Positions 1 to 5,333 of a stretch of 5,333 nt of DNA are shown here, one piece after another. The first letter of the stretch is position 1. Every line of letters starts with the position of its first letter. The notes beneath the pieces were generated by a model. It saw only the letters and a list, made by a program, of their open reading frames with translations. It ran no database searches and had not been told where the DNA came from. The position numbers and the translations under genes are program-made. The stretch spans positions 1 to 5,333 of the forward strand of contig JBOFIT010000242.1 of the NCBI GenBank assembly GCA_051650305.1, written 5' to 3'. Source of the stretch: JBOFDK01 sp051650305 (GTDB lineage: Bacteria; Bacillota; Clostridia; Lachnospirales; Cellulosilyticaceae).

Positions 1-59
1 GAGATCAAATTGACACAGAAGTTCAAGAAACACTTATCGTTGAGCTTTACTCTAAGTAA
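1..59 (+). CDS. rpsD: 30S ribosomal protein S4, C-terminal end (partial)
   Basis: The frame starting at base 3 reads DQIDTEVQETLIVELYSK and stops at TAA (57-59). This matches the typical S4 C-terminus, in which an acidic and hydrophobic tail ends in IVELYSK or a close variant. S4 is a primary 16S rRNA-binding protein that nucleates 30S assembly, and in many bacteria it regulates its own operon. Only the last 18 codons are present; the gene enters from the left edge. Its position just upstream of rpoA is the standard Firmicutes alpha-operon order (rpsM-rpsK-rpsD-rpoA-rplQ), which supports the assignment despite the short length. Confidence 0.93.
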   Translation, partial: DQIDTEVQETLIVELYSK

Positions 60-93
60 TAGTTCGTCACCCTCGAAAGTCTATTTTAAAATT

Positions 94-102
94 AAAGGAG
101 GG
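94..102 (+). promoter_or_regulatory. rpoA ribosome binding site deciding a GTG start
   Basis: AAAGGAGGG lies 8 nt before the GTG at 111. It is a near-perfect anti-16S match at ideal spacing and fixes the non-ATG start of rpoA. The 51-nt rpsD-rpoA gap shows no convincing promoter or terminator, so rpoA is most likely read from the upstream ribosomal operon. Confidence 0.85.
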
Positions 103-110
103 TTTACCAG

Positions 111-1070
111 GTGTTGGAATTTGAGAAACCACAAATTGAAATTAAAGAGTTATCTACAGATGGTAAATATGGCTGTTTCGTAGTTGAGCCTTTAGAGAGA
201 GGATATGGTACAACACTCGGCAACGGGTTACGTAGAATCTTATCTTCATCTCTACCTGGTTCTGCTGTAAGCAGTGTTAAAATTGAAGGTGTACTACATG
301 AGTTCAGTAGTATACCTCAAGTAAAAGAAGATGTCCTAGAAATCATCTTAAACCTTAAAGAGCTTGCTATTAAGGATATAAGTGATAACATGGAACCAAA
401 GGTTGCTATTATTGAAGTAACTGGTGAAGGCCCAGTAACTGCAGCAGACATTCAATGTCCAGCAGAACTTGAAGTCCTAAACAAAGATCTTCTTATTGCT
501 ACTTTAAACGGTGGCACAAATAGTCGTATCCATATGGAACTTACGATTACACGTGGTCGCGGTTATGTAGGTACCAATAAACTTAAAAAATCTGATTTGC
601 CAATTGGAGTAATCCCTATTGATGCAAGTTATACTCCTGTAGAGCGTGTAAACTTCGCTGTAGAAGATACACGTGTAGGTCAACAGACTGACTACGATAA
701 ACTTACATTACAAGTATGGACAAATGGCACTTTAAAACCTGATGAATCAGTTAGCTTAGCTGCTAAAGTATTAAGTGAGCACTTAAACCTATTCATAGAC
801 TTAAGTGAAAACGCACGTAATGCTGAAATCATGGTTACTAAAGAAGATGACTCCAAAGAGAAAACACTCGAAATGACTATTGAAGAGTTAGACCTTTCAG
901 TACGTTCATTCAACTGTTTAAAGCGTGCGGGAATCAACACTGTTGAAGACCTTACAAACAAAACAGAAGATGAAATGATGAAAGTACGTAACTTAGGACG
1001 TAAGTCATTAGAAGAAGTGTTCCAAAAACTAAATGAGCTTGGATTTGCATTAAAACCAAGCGAAGACTAA
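111..1070 (+). CDS. rpoA: DNA-directed RNA polymerase subunit alpha
   Basis: This is the alpha subunit, whose dimer nucleates assembly of core RNA polymerase and whose C-terminal domain contacts UP-element DNA and activators. The product is 319 aa, normal for the family. The N-terminal dimerization domain covers about residues 1-235 and contains the hallmark EPLERGYGTTLGNGLRR (26-42), whose arginines help bind the beta subunit. A short charged linker (about 240-252) leads to the C-terminal domain (about 253-312). DNA-contact residues there are conserved and even fall at E. coli numbering: R265, N268, G296, K298 and S299, in VRSFNCLKR and NLGRKSLEE. The start is GTG, supported by the strong Shine-Dalgarno at 94-102 and by the family-like N-terminus MLEFEKPQIE. 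The gene lies between rpsD and rplQ, as expected. Nothing is missing or odd. Confidence 0.99.
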   Translation: MLEFEKPQIEIKELSTDGKYGCFVVEPLERGYGTTLGNGLRRILSSSLPGSAVSSVKIEGVLHEFSSIPQVKEDVLEIILNLKELAIKDISDNMEPKVAIIEVTGEGPVTAADIQCPAELEVLNKDLLIATLNGGTNSRIHMELTITRGRGYVGTNKLKKSDLPIGVIPIDASYTPVERVNFAVEDTRVGQQTDYDKLTLQVWTNGTLKPDESVSLAAKVLSEHLNLFIDLSENARNAEIMVTKEDDSKEKTLEMTIEELDLSVRSFNCLKRAGINTVEDLTNKTEDEMMKVRNLGRKSLEEVFQKLNELGFALKPSED

Positions 1071-1095
1071 TTGCAACTAAAAAGGAGGTAACGGC

Positions 1096-1620
1096 ATGGC
1101 TCAAAGAAAACTTGGACGTGATGCTGCTGGACGTAAAGCATTACTTCGTAATCAAGTGACAAATCTCTTATACCATGGGAAAATAAGAACAACTACAGCT
1201 AAAGCTAAAGAGATTCGCAAAATTGCTGAAGGCTTAATCGCAATGGCTGTTCGTGAAAAAGATAACTACGAAGAAGTAAAAGTTACTGCTAAAGTAGCTA
1301 AAAAAGACGTTAACGGTAAACGCGTTAAAGAAGTCGTAGATGGCAAAAAGGTAACTGTATTCGAAGAAGTTGAAAAAACAATCAAGAAAGATAGCTCTAG
1401 TCGTTTACATGCTAGAAGACAAATGTTAAAGGTATTATACCCTGTAACAGAAGTTCAAGCTAACAAGAGAAGACAAGCTAAATCTGTTGATTTAACAGAT
1501 AAATTATTCACAGAAATCGCTCCTAAATACGTAGATCGTAATGGTGGTTACACAAGAATCATCAAAATCGGACCACGTAAAGGTGACGGTGCTGAAGAAG
1601 TAATTATCGAATTAGTATAA
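1096..1620 (+). CDS. rplQ: 50S ribosomal protein L17, with a large internal insertion
   Basis: L17 is a large-subunit protein that binds 23S rRNA near the polypeptide exit side of the ribosome. The N-terminal core RKLGRDAAGRKALLRNQVTN (4-23), the helix TTAKAKEIRKIAEGLI, and the C-terminal GGYTRIIKIGPRKGDGAEE (150-168) ending in IELV are diagnostic. The protein is 174 aa against about 112-120 in Bacillus. The excess is a lysine- and valine-rich block at about residues 55-103, inserted between the ITLA-type helix and the LHARRQMLKVLY helix. Similar long L17 proteins are, from memory, common in Lachnospiraceae, so I read this as a lineage trait rather than a fusion. AAAGGAGGT (1081-1089) sits 6 nt before the ATG. 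The gene begins 25 nt after rpoA and is followed by a terminator. Confidence 0.98.
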   Translation: MAQRKLGRDAAGRKALLRNQVTNLLYHGKIRTTTAKAKEIRKIAEGLIAMAVREKDNYEEVKVTAKVAKKDVNGKRVKEVVDGKKVTVFEEVEKTIKKDSSSRLHARRQMLKVLYPVTEVQANKRRQAKSVDLTDKLFTEIAPKYVDRNGGYTRIIKIGPRKGDGAEEVIIELV

Positions 1621-1628
1621 AAACCGTT

Positions 1629-1658
1629 GGGATTAAGATTTATTCTTAATCCCTTTTT
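1629..1658 (+). terminator. Rho-independent terminator of the alpha ribosomal operon
   Basis: GGGATTAAGA (1629-1638) and TCTTAATCCC (1644-1653) form a perfect 10-bp stem around a 5-nt loop (TTTAT). Five T residues follow directly (1654-1658). It starts 8 nt after the rplQ stop and separates the ribosomal operon from the ECF transporter genes. Confidence 0.92.
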
Positions 1659-1688
1659 AATATATATAAAACTTTTTACCTAGATGTA

Positions 1689-1717
1689 TTTACATATTTC
1701 TTTTAAAAAGGTATCTT
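1689..1717 (+). promoter_or_regulatory. candidate sigma-A promoter for ecfA1-ecfA2-ecfT-truA
   Basis: TTTACA (1689-1694, 5 of 6 match to TTGACA) is separated by exactly 17 bp from TATCTT (1712-1717, 4 of 6 match to TATAAT). It lies in an AT-rich gap just after the strong rplQ terminator, where a new promoter is needed. Transcription would begin near 1724 and leave a leader of about 57 nt in which I see no stable fold. The weak -10 and the AT-rich background make a chance match possible. Confidence 0.5.
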
Positions 1718-1770
1718 AAATAAGAAGCCTATGGAGATAATAAAAGGAAAATGTAAGTATAGATAGAAAT

Positions 1771-1776
1771 GAGGAG
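1771..1776 (+). promoter_or_regulatory. ecfA1 ribosome binding site favouring the inner ATG
   Basis: GAGGAG (1771-1776) lies 4 nt before the ATG at 1781. The in-frame ATG at 1769 has no purine-rich site at useful distance; the nearest, AAAAGGA at 1742-1748, is 20 nt away. The inner ATG also gives an N-terminus (MNKIVKANNL) of usual EcfA length. Spacing is a little short, so this start choice is likely but not certain. Confidence 0.6.
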
Positions 1777-1780
1777 TAAA

Positions 1781-2644
1781 ATGAACAAAATTGTAAAAGC
1801 AAATAATCTATTATTTCAATATACAACCCATGATGAGCAAGGTGAAGTTAATGGGGCTATTACTGCTTTAGATCATATAGATGTGACAATCGAACAGGGC
1901 GAGTTTGTGGTGGTACTAGGACATAACGGGTCTGGTAAATCTACTTTTGCAAAGCATTTAAATGGTATTCTAAGTGCGAAGGAAGGTACACTTTTTGTTA
2001 CAGGCTTAGATTTAAGTGATACGGAAAACATATGGGAAGTACGTAAAAATGTAGGAATGGTATTCCAAAACCCAGATAATCAAATTGTAGCCACTATTGT
2101 AGAGGAAGATGTGGCGTTTGGACCAGAGAATTTAGGTATGGAATCGAGTGCTATAAGACAATGTGTAGATGAAGCCATTCACACAGTAGAGATGGACGAC
2201 TATAAAAGAAGCTCTCCGAATCAATTATCAGGAGGACAAAAGCAGCGTATAGCCATAGCGGGCGTTATTGCTATGAAGCCAAAGTGTATCGTCTTTGATG
2301 AGGCCACAGCTATGCTTGACCCAATAGGGAGAAAGCAAGTAATGCAGACAATGCAAAAGCTGAATAAAGAACATGGGATTACCATTGTACACATTACGCA
2401 TTATATGCAGGAAGCTATCCTAGCAGATCGTATTATCGTCATAGATAAAGGGAAAGTATGCTTAGAAGGCACACCTAAAGAAGTATTTGCACAAGTTGAG
2501 CGTATCAAAGCAATCGGCCTAGATGTGCCAGATGCTACGTACCTTGTGTATTTATTGAATCAAAAAGGGATTACGTTAGACCCGACTATTTTGACAACAG
2601 AGGAGGTCGTGGAAGCACTATGTCAATACAAATTAAGCATCTAA
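1781..2644 (+). CDS. ecfA1: energy-coupling factor transporter ATP-binding protein EcfA1
   Basis: This is one of the two cytoplasmic ATPases of the energy-coupling factor (ECF) transporter. The EcfA1-EcfA2 pair hydrolyses ATP and drives EcfT and an exchangeable S-component to import vitamins or metal ions. From the ATG at 1781 the protein has 287 aa. All ABC motifs are present: Walker A GHNGSGKST (47-55), Q-loop Q96 in VFQNPDNQ, signature LSGGQKQR (149-156), Walker B with catalytic E174 (VFDEATAMLD), and switch H207. The Q-loop NPDNQ and the DEATAMLD form are typical of EcfA1 as opposed to EcfA2. About ten extra acidic residues (around DEQGEVNG, 18-25) lie between strands 1 and 2, a feature I associate with Lachnospirales. 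An alternative ATG at 1769 would add four residues. The 3' end overlaps ecfA2 by 25 bp. Confidence 0.95.
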   Translation: MNKIVKANNLLFQYTTHDEQGEVNGAITALDHIDVTIEQGEFVVVLGHNGSGKSTFAKHLNGILSAKEGTLFVTGLDLSDTENIWEVRKNVGMVFQNPDNQIVATIVEEDVAFGPENLGMESSAIRQCVDEAIHTVEMDDYKRSSPNQLSGGQKQRIAIAGVIAMKPKCIVFDEATAMLDPIGRKQVMQTMQKLNKEHGITIVHITHYMQEAILADRIIVIDKGKVCLEGTPKEVFAQVERIKAIGLDVPDATYLVYLLNQKGITLDPTILTTEEVVEALCQYKLSI

Positions 2645-3483
2645 CACATATTTATAATGTAGGAATGCCCTTTGAAAAAGTGGCTTTAAAAAGTATTAAT
2701 GTGCATATTGAGAAGGGAAGCTTTACAGGGATCATCGGGCATACAGGTTCAGGAAAGAGTACCCTTATCCAAATGTTTAATGGACTACTCAAACCAACAG
2801 AAGGGCAAGTAGTTATAAATGGAGAAGACATACATCAAGAGGGAGTAAATAAGAAGACCATAAGACAACAAGTAGGATTAGTCTTTCAGTATCCAGAATA
2901 TCAACTTTTTGAGATGACAGTCTACGAAGATGTGGCCTATGGGCCTAAGAATATGGGACTTACGGGTGATGCCTTAAAACAAAGAGTTGAAGAGGCGTTG
3001 CGAAGCGTTGGTGTAAAAGAAAGCTTATGGCAGAAATCACCTTTTGAACTTTCTGGTGGACAAAAAAGAAGAGTTGCTATAGCGGGTGTTATGGCGATGA
3101 ATCCAAGTATACTTATATTAGATGAGCCAACAGCAGGATTAGACCCTAAAGGGCGTGAGGCGTTATTTAGCCAATTAAAGATGATGCATGAAACGTTGGG
3201 CATTACCATTGTACTTATCTCACATAGTATGGAAGACGTGGCACGTTATGCAGAACGTCTCATTGTACTCCATCAAGGACAAGTAGCGTTTAACGATACG
3301 ACACGACAAGTATTTAGAAATAGAAAGCGCTTAGAGGAGATAGGCCTTGGTGTGCCACAGATTCGACATATCGTCGAAGAACTTGTGGAAAAGGGCTTTG
3401 AAGTGAATACAGATGTTCTTACAGTTGAAGAAGCAGCTGCACATATTCTAGAAGTAATCAATAGAGGGGAGGCGAAGTTATGA
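2620..3483 (+). CDS. ecfA2: energy-coupling factor transporter ATP-binding protein EcfA2
   Basis: This is the second ATPase of the ECF module, forming a heterodimer with EcfA1 on the inner face of the membrane. It has 287 aa, normal for the family. Motifs: an N-terminus beginning MSIQIKHLTHIY and followed by PFEKVAL, which is very characteristic of EcfA2; Walker A GHTGSGKST (40-48); Q-loop Q90 in VFQYPEYQLF; signature LSGGQKRR (144-151); Walker B with E169 (LILDEPTAGLD); switch H202 in ISHSMED. All catalytic residues are intact. The ATG lies inside ecfA1 in another frame. Its best Shine-Dalgarno, AGGAGG (2601-2606), is a rather long 13 nt away, with a weaker GGAAG at 4 nt. Translational coupling to ecfA1 is therefore likely and would help keep the two subunits equimolar. 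The stop overlaps the ecfT start by 4 bp. Confidence 0.96.
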   Translation: MSIQIKHLTHIYNVGMPFEKVALKSINVHIEKGSFTGIIGHTGSGKSTLIQMFNGLLKPTEGQVVINGEDIHQEGVNKKTIRQQVGLVFQYPEYQLFEMTVYEDVAYGPKNMGLTGDALKQRVEEALRSVGVKESLWQKSPFELSGGQKRRVAIAGVMAMNPSILILDEPTAGLDPKGREALFSQLKMMHETLGITIVLISHSMEDVARYAERLIVLHQGQVAFNDTTRQVFRNRKRLEEIGLGVPQIRHIVEELVEKGFEVNTDVLTVEEAAAHILEVINRGEAKL

Positions 3484-4271
3484 TTCGAGATATTACAATT
3501 GGACAATACTATCCGGTCAAGTCGCCTCTACACGCACTAGATCCACGAACAAAGATTCTATTAACGTTTGCTTATATTATTTCCCTCTTTTTAGTGGAAG
3601 GTATTGTAGGTTATGGGATTGTAGTTGCCACCTTATATGGTGTCATTCGACTATCTAAAGTACCTATTAAGTATATGTTAAAAGGACTCAAGAGTATTGT
3701 CATCATTTTACTCTTTACAGTGACACTGAATATTTTCTTTACTCAAGGTGAGCATATACTCGTTGAGTGGGGGATTTTTGTCATTAGTATAGAGGGAATT
3801 TTAATGGCGGTAGAAATGGGTGTTCGACTCGTATTACTTATCGTGGGAAGTTCTATTCTGACATTAACAACTTCCCCTATTCAGTTAACGGATGGGATTG
3901 AGTCGTTATTACGACCTTTCAAAAAGATAGGGGTACCAGCGCATGAAATTGCGATGATGATGAGTATTTCTTTAAGATTTATTCCTATTCTATTAGAGGA
4001 AACAGATAAAATTATGAAAGCTCAAACTGCAAGAGGAGCAGACTTTGAATCAGGAAATATCATTCAAAGAGCAAAGGCAATGATTCCTATTATGATTCCA
4101 CTTTTTATTTCAGCTTTTAGGCGTGCTGAAGATTTGGCAATGGCTATGGAAGCGAGATGTTATAAAGGTGGAGAAGGACGCACACGTATGAACGAACTTA
4201 AGTATACAGACAAGGATCGTTATGCATTTGCATTGGGAACGCTTTTTGTTGTATTATGTATTGTATTTTAA
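3480..4271 (+). CDS. ecfT: energy-coupling factor transporter transmembrane protein EcfT
   Basis: EcfT is the membrane scaffold that transmits ATPase motion to the substrate-binding S-component. The protein is 263 aa, normal for the family. The start YYPVKSPLHALDPRTKIL (10-27) is the conserved EcfT N-terminus. Hydrophobic segments at about 26-39, 43-56, 72-86, 104-130 and 246-263 fit a multi-spanning protein. Two coupling motifs that contact the ATPases are visible: ARG (184-186, in AQTARGADF) and ARC (225-227, in MAMEARCYKGGEGRTRM). The second has Cys where many families have Gly, a variant I recall as common in Firmicutes EcfT. ATG shares ATGA with the ecfA2 stop and has AGGGGAGG 7 nt upstream. 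No S-component gene is present, so this looks like the shared group II module serving several S-components encoded elsewhere. Confidence 0.96.
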   Translation: MIRDITIGQYYPVKSPLHALDPRTKILLTFAYIISLFLVEGIVGYGIVVATLYGVIRLSKVPIKYMLKGLKSIVIILLFTVTLNIFFTQGEHILVEWGIFVISIEGILMAVEMGVRLVLLIVGSSILTLTTSPIQLTDGIESLLRPFKKIGVPAHEIAMMMSISLRFIPILLEETDKIMKAQTARGADFESGNIIQRAKAMIPIMIPLFISAFRRAEDLAMAMEARCYKGGEGRTRMNELKYTDKDRYAFALGTLFVVLCIVF

Positions 4272-4297
4272 TGAATTTTAGAGAGACAAAGCTAAGT

Positions 4298-4304
4298 GGA
4301 GGGA
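4298..4304 (+). promoter_or_regulatory. truA ribosome binding site deciding a GTG start
   Basis: GGAGGGA lies 7 nt before the GTG at 4312. No ATG is available nearby in frame, and GTG gives the family N-terminus MKRIQLIVAYDG. The 40-nt ecfT-truA gap holds no terminator, so truA is probably the last gene of the ecf transcript. Confidence 0.75.
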
Positions 4305-4311
4305 GAAGGCA

Positions 4312-5070
4312 GTGAAAAGAATTCAGCTTATCGTAGCCTATGATGGAAGCAATTATCATGGCTTTGCAAAGCAAAAGAATGCAGTAACCATTCAAGGAAC
4401 AATGGAAGAGGCAATCTATAAACTTACAGGGCAACAGGTAGATGTAGTGAGCTCAGGACGTACAGATACGGGGGTACACGCAAAGGCGCAGTGTTGCATT
4501 ATAGATATTGAAACAACCATACCAGTTGAACGTTTTGCAAGAGCGATGAATGCAAGGTTACCTAAAGAGATTGTGATTAAGGATGCACGTTTAGTGAAAG
4601 CGGATTTTCATCCTCGCTTTATGGCTAAGAAGAAAACGTATCGTTATCAGATACTGACAAGTGCGACGAGAGATCCTTTTATAGGAAAATACAGTTATTT
4701 TTACCCATATCCATTAGATGAGGTGAAGATGAAAGCAGCGGCAGCCGTTATTGAAGGGACACATGATTTTAAGTGTTTTTGTGCTGCAGGAAGTACAGTC
4801 GTTGACACGACACGTACAGTCTACCATATCAACGTAAGCAAACAAGATGATCTGATACAAATTGATGTATGTGGTAATGGTTTTTTATATAATATGGTAC
4901 GTATTATAGCCGGCACACTCGTGGAAGTAGGTCGTGGACGATTTAAAGTAGAAGATGTAGCTGAAATAATAAAAAAGAAGGATAGAAATTTAGCTGGGCC
5001 TACAGCACCAGCAGAAGGATTAACCCTACAAGAAGTGTTCTATGAAGACAGCTTACGCTATGAAAAATAA
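4312..5070 (+). CDS. truA: tRNA pseudouridine(38-40) synthase TruA
   Basis: TruA isomerises uridines 38, 39 and 40 in the anticodon arm of many tRNAs to pseudouridine, which helps reading-frame maintenance. The product is 252 aa, normal for bacterial TruA. Visible motifs are the N-terminal AYDGSNYHGFAKQ (9-21); the catalytic aspartate D52 in SGRTDTGVHA (48-57); the FHPRF...KKTYRY segment (99-112) with the active-site tyrosine Y110; the GTHDF motif; and GNGFLYNMVRIIAGTL near the C-terminus, conserved in TruA. The start is GTG with a good Shine-Dalgarno. The place between ecfT and rplM is the classical Firmicutes position, and there is no functional link to ECF transport beyond shared transcription. 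I find no hairpin-plus-U-run terminator after the stop. Confidence 0.97.
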   Translation: MKRIQLIVAYDGSNYHGFAKQKNAVTIQGTMEEAIYKLTGQQVDVVSSGRTDTGVHAKAQCCIIDIETTIPVERFARAMNARLPKEIVIKDARLVKADFHPRFMAKKKTYRYQILTSATRDPFIGKYSYFYPYPLDEVKMKAAAAVIEGTHDFKCFCAAGSTVVDTTRTVYHINVSKQDDLIQIDVCGNGFLYNMVRIIAGTLVEVGRGRFKVEDVAEIIKKKDRNLAGPTAPAEGLTLQEVFYEDSLRYEK

Positions 5071-5073
5071 GGG

Positions 5074-5158
5074 TTATACACAGCAAAACCAAACTTACAC
5101 ACAGGAAAAATGATGAAATGTGGATAAAGTTGCTAAAAAAATAGTAAAATGTGGATGA
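5074..5158. promoter_or_regulatory. cluster of four DnaA-box-like 9-mers
   Basis: Two exact matches to the DnaA box TTWTNCACA are present: TTATACACA on + (5074-5082) and TTATCCACA on - (5119-5127, read as TGTGGATAA on +). Two one-mismatch sites accompany them: TTACACACA on + (5095-5103) and TCATCCACA on - (5150-5158). Start-to-start distances are 21, 24 and 31 bp. The 21 and 31 bp steps, each joining a same-orientation pair, are close to two and three helical turns. The first pair and second pair face each other. The last box ends 19 bp upstream of the rplM -35. The match is seen directly; binding by DnaA and any role in replication control or rplM regulation are inference. Confidence 0.5.
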
Positions 5159-5177
5159 ATAAATCTTCGGAAGTGAC

Positions 5178-5206
5178 TTGACAGGCACATGGACCTATAC
5201 TATAAT
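5178..5206 (+). promoter_or_regulatory. perfect-consensus sigma-A promoter of rplM
   Basis: TTGACA (5178-5183) and TATAAT (5201-5206) are both exact consensus hexamers with the optimal 17-bp spacer. Transcription should start near 5213. Such a strong promoter fits a ribosomal protein operon (rplM-rpsI) and explains why no read-through from truA is needed. Confidence 0.93.
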
Positions 5207-5212
5207 GGAATT

Positions 5213-5308
5213 TGTGTTAATAAGCCCACTTATAAAATCCAATAGCCCCGGATTTTATATCAAATAGATGGTTTAACTAGCGACGACTAGATTAAAGGAG
5301 GGAATACA
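5213..5308 (+). promoter_or_regulatory. rplM 5' leader, probable L13 autoregulatory leader RNA
   Basis: The roughly 95-nt transcribed leader can form three pairings. P2 is a perfect 10-bp hairpin, 5231-5240 with 5250-5259, and its loop AATAGCCCC looks conserved-type. P1 is TAAGCC (5221-5226) with GGTTTA (5270-5275); it has one G-U pair and encloses P2. P3 is 5272-5280 with 5287-5296, nine pairs with one bulged A and loop CGACGA, and its 3' arm runs into the Shine-Dalgarno AAAGGAGGG (5294-5302). P1 and P3 share bases 5272-5275 and so cannot both form. An L13 leader motif upstream of rplM is described in Firmicutes, and this element resembles it as I remember it. I could not run a covariance search. 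Pairings are seen; the switching mechanism is inferred. Confidence 0.7.
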
Positions 5309-5333
5309 ATGAGAACAACATACATGGCAAATG
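5309..5333 (+). CDS. rplM: 50S ribosomal protein L13, N-terminal start (partial)
   Basis: Eight codons, MRTTYMAN, are present before the window ends. This is the characteristic beginning of clostridial L13, an early-assembling 23S rRNA-binding protein of the large subunit. AAAGGAGGG (5294-5302) lies 6 nt before the ATG. The location after truA, the strong promoter and the structured leader all support rplM, normally followed by rpsI. Confidence 0.92.

Noticed and set aside
692..961. Minus-strand open frame within rpoA
   Set aside because: It lies fully antisense to the conserved alpha C-terminal region and has no family resemblance.
1769..1780. Upstream in-frame ATG as the ecfA1 start
   Set aside because: No ribosome binding site at useful distance. 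The GAGGAG site falls between the two ATGs and serves only the inner one.
2937..3506. Minus-strand open frames within ecfA2 (2937-3209 and 3273-3506)
   Set aside because: These are antisense shadows of a clear ATPase gene, rich in Ser and Pro, with no recognisable domain.
4198..4434. Minus-strand open frame across the ecfT-truA junction
   Set aside because: It is antisense to two well-supported genes and its product matches nothing known to me.
5074..5127. Possible truA terminator from pairing of TTATACACA with TGTGGATAA
   Set aside because: The arms are 36 nt apart with a central mismatch and no U-run follows. The sites read better as opposed DnaA boxes.
5074..5158. The DnaA-box cluster as the chromosomal replication origin
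   Set aside because: There is no dnaA, dnaN or other oriC neighbour and no obvious AT-rich unwinding element next to the boxes. The flanking genes are truA and rplM.
5164..5173. CTTCGGAAG palindrome with a UUCG-like loop as a terminator
   Set aside because: The stem is only two to three base pairs and no T-run follows.
5000..5188. Minus-strand open frame of 62 codons spanning the truA end and the intergenic region
   Set aside because: It overlaps the truA 3' end, the DnaA-like boxes and the rplM -35 element, and its hydrophobic, Leu/Ser-rich translation resembles no family I know. No Shine-Dalgarno sequence supports it.

Overview
This is an ordinary, conserved chromosomal segment of a low-GC Firmicute. 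Gene order is rpsD (3' end), rpoA, rplQ, ecfA1, ecfA2, ecfT, truA, rplM (5' end), all on the + strand. This is the familiar Firmicutes arrangement of the alpha ribosomal operon tail, the ECF-transporter energizing module, and truA next to rplM-rpsI. Three points suggest Clostridia, probably Lachnospirales: an L17 enlarged by roughly 45-50 residues, the extra acidic loop near the N-terminus of EcfA1, and the L13 start MRTTYMAN. The genus cannot be fixed from this window.

Positions 1-1660 are the end of the alpha ribosomal operon: the S4 C-terminus, the RNA polymerase alpha subunit and ribosomal protein L17. A textbook intrinsic terminator (10-bp perfect stem plus U-run) closes it. Positions 1689-4271 form a second unit. 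A plausible sigma-A promoter precedes two ABC ATPases (EcfA1, EcfA2; genes overlap by 25 bp) and the transmembrane coupling protein EcfT (4-bp ATGA overlap). Together these make the shared energy-coupling module that drives vitamin or metal uptake with separately encoded S-components. truA (tRNA pseudouridine synthase) follows after 40 bp and is probably co-transcribed.

The 238-bp gap 5071-5308 is the most interesting part. It holds, in order: (i) four DnaA-box-like 9-mers, two of them perfect, in about 85 bp; (ii) a perfect-consensus sigma-A promoter (TTGACA, 17 bp, TATAAT); and (iii) a roughly 95-nt structured leader before rplM. The leader looks like an L13 autoregulatory leader, with a 10-bp hairpin and a Shine-Dalgarno-adjacent hairpin that competes for bases with an outer stem.

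I saw no mobile element, CRISPR array, tRNA or rRNA gene, defence locus or broken gene. I do not think the window contains a new multi-gene system. The candidates worth testing are the DnaA-box cluster upstream of rplM and the switch-like rplM leader.
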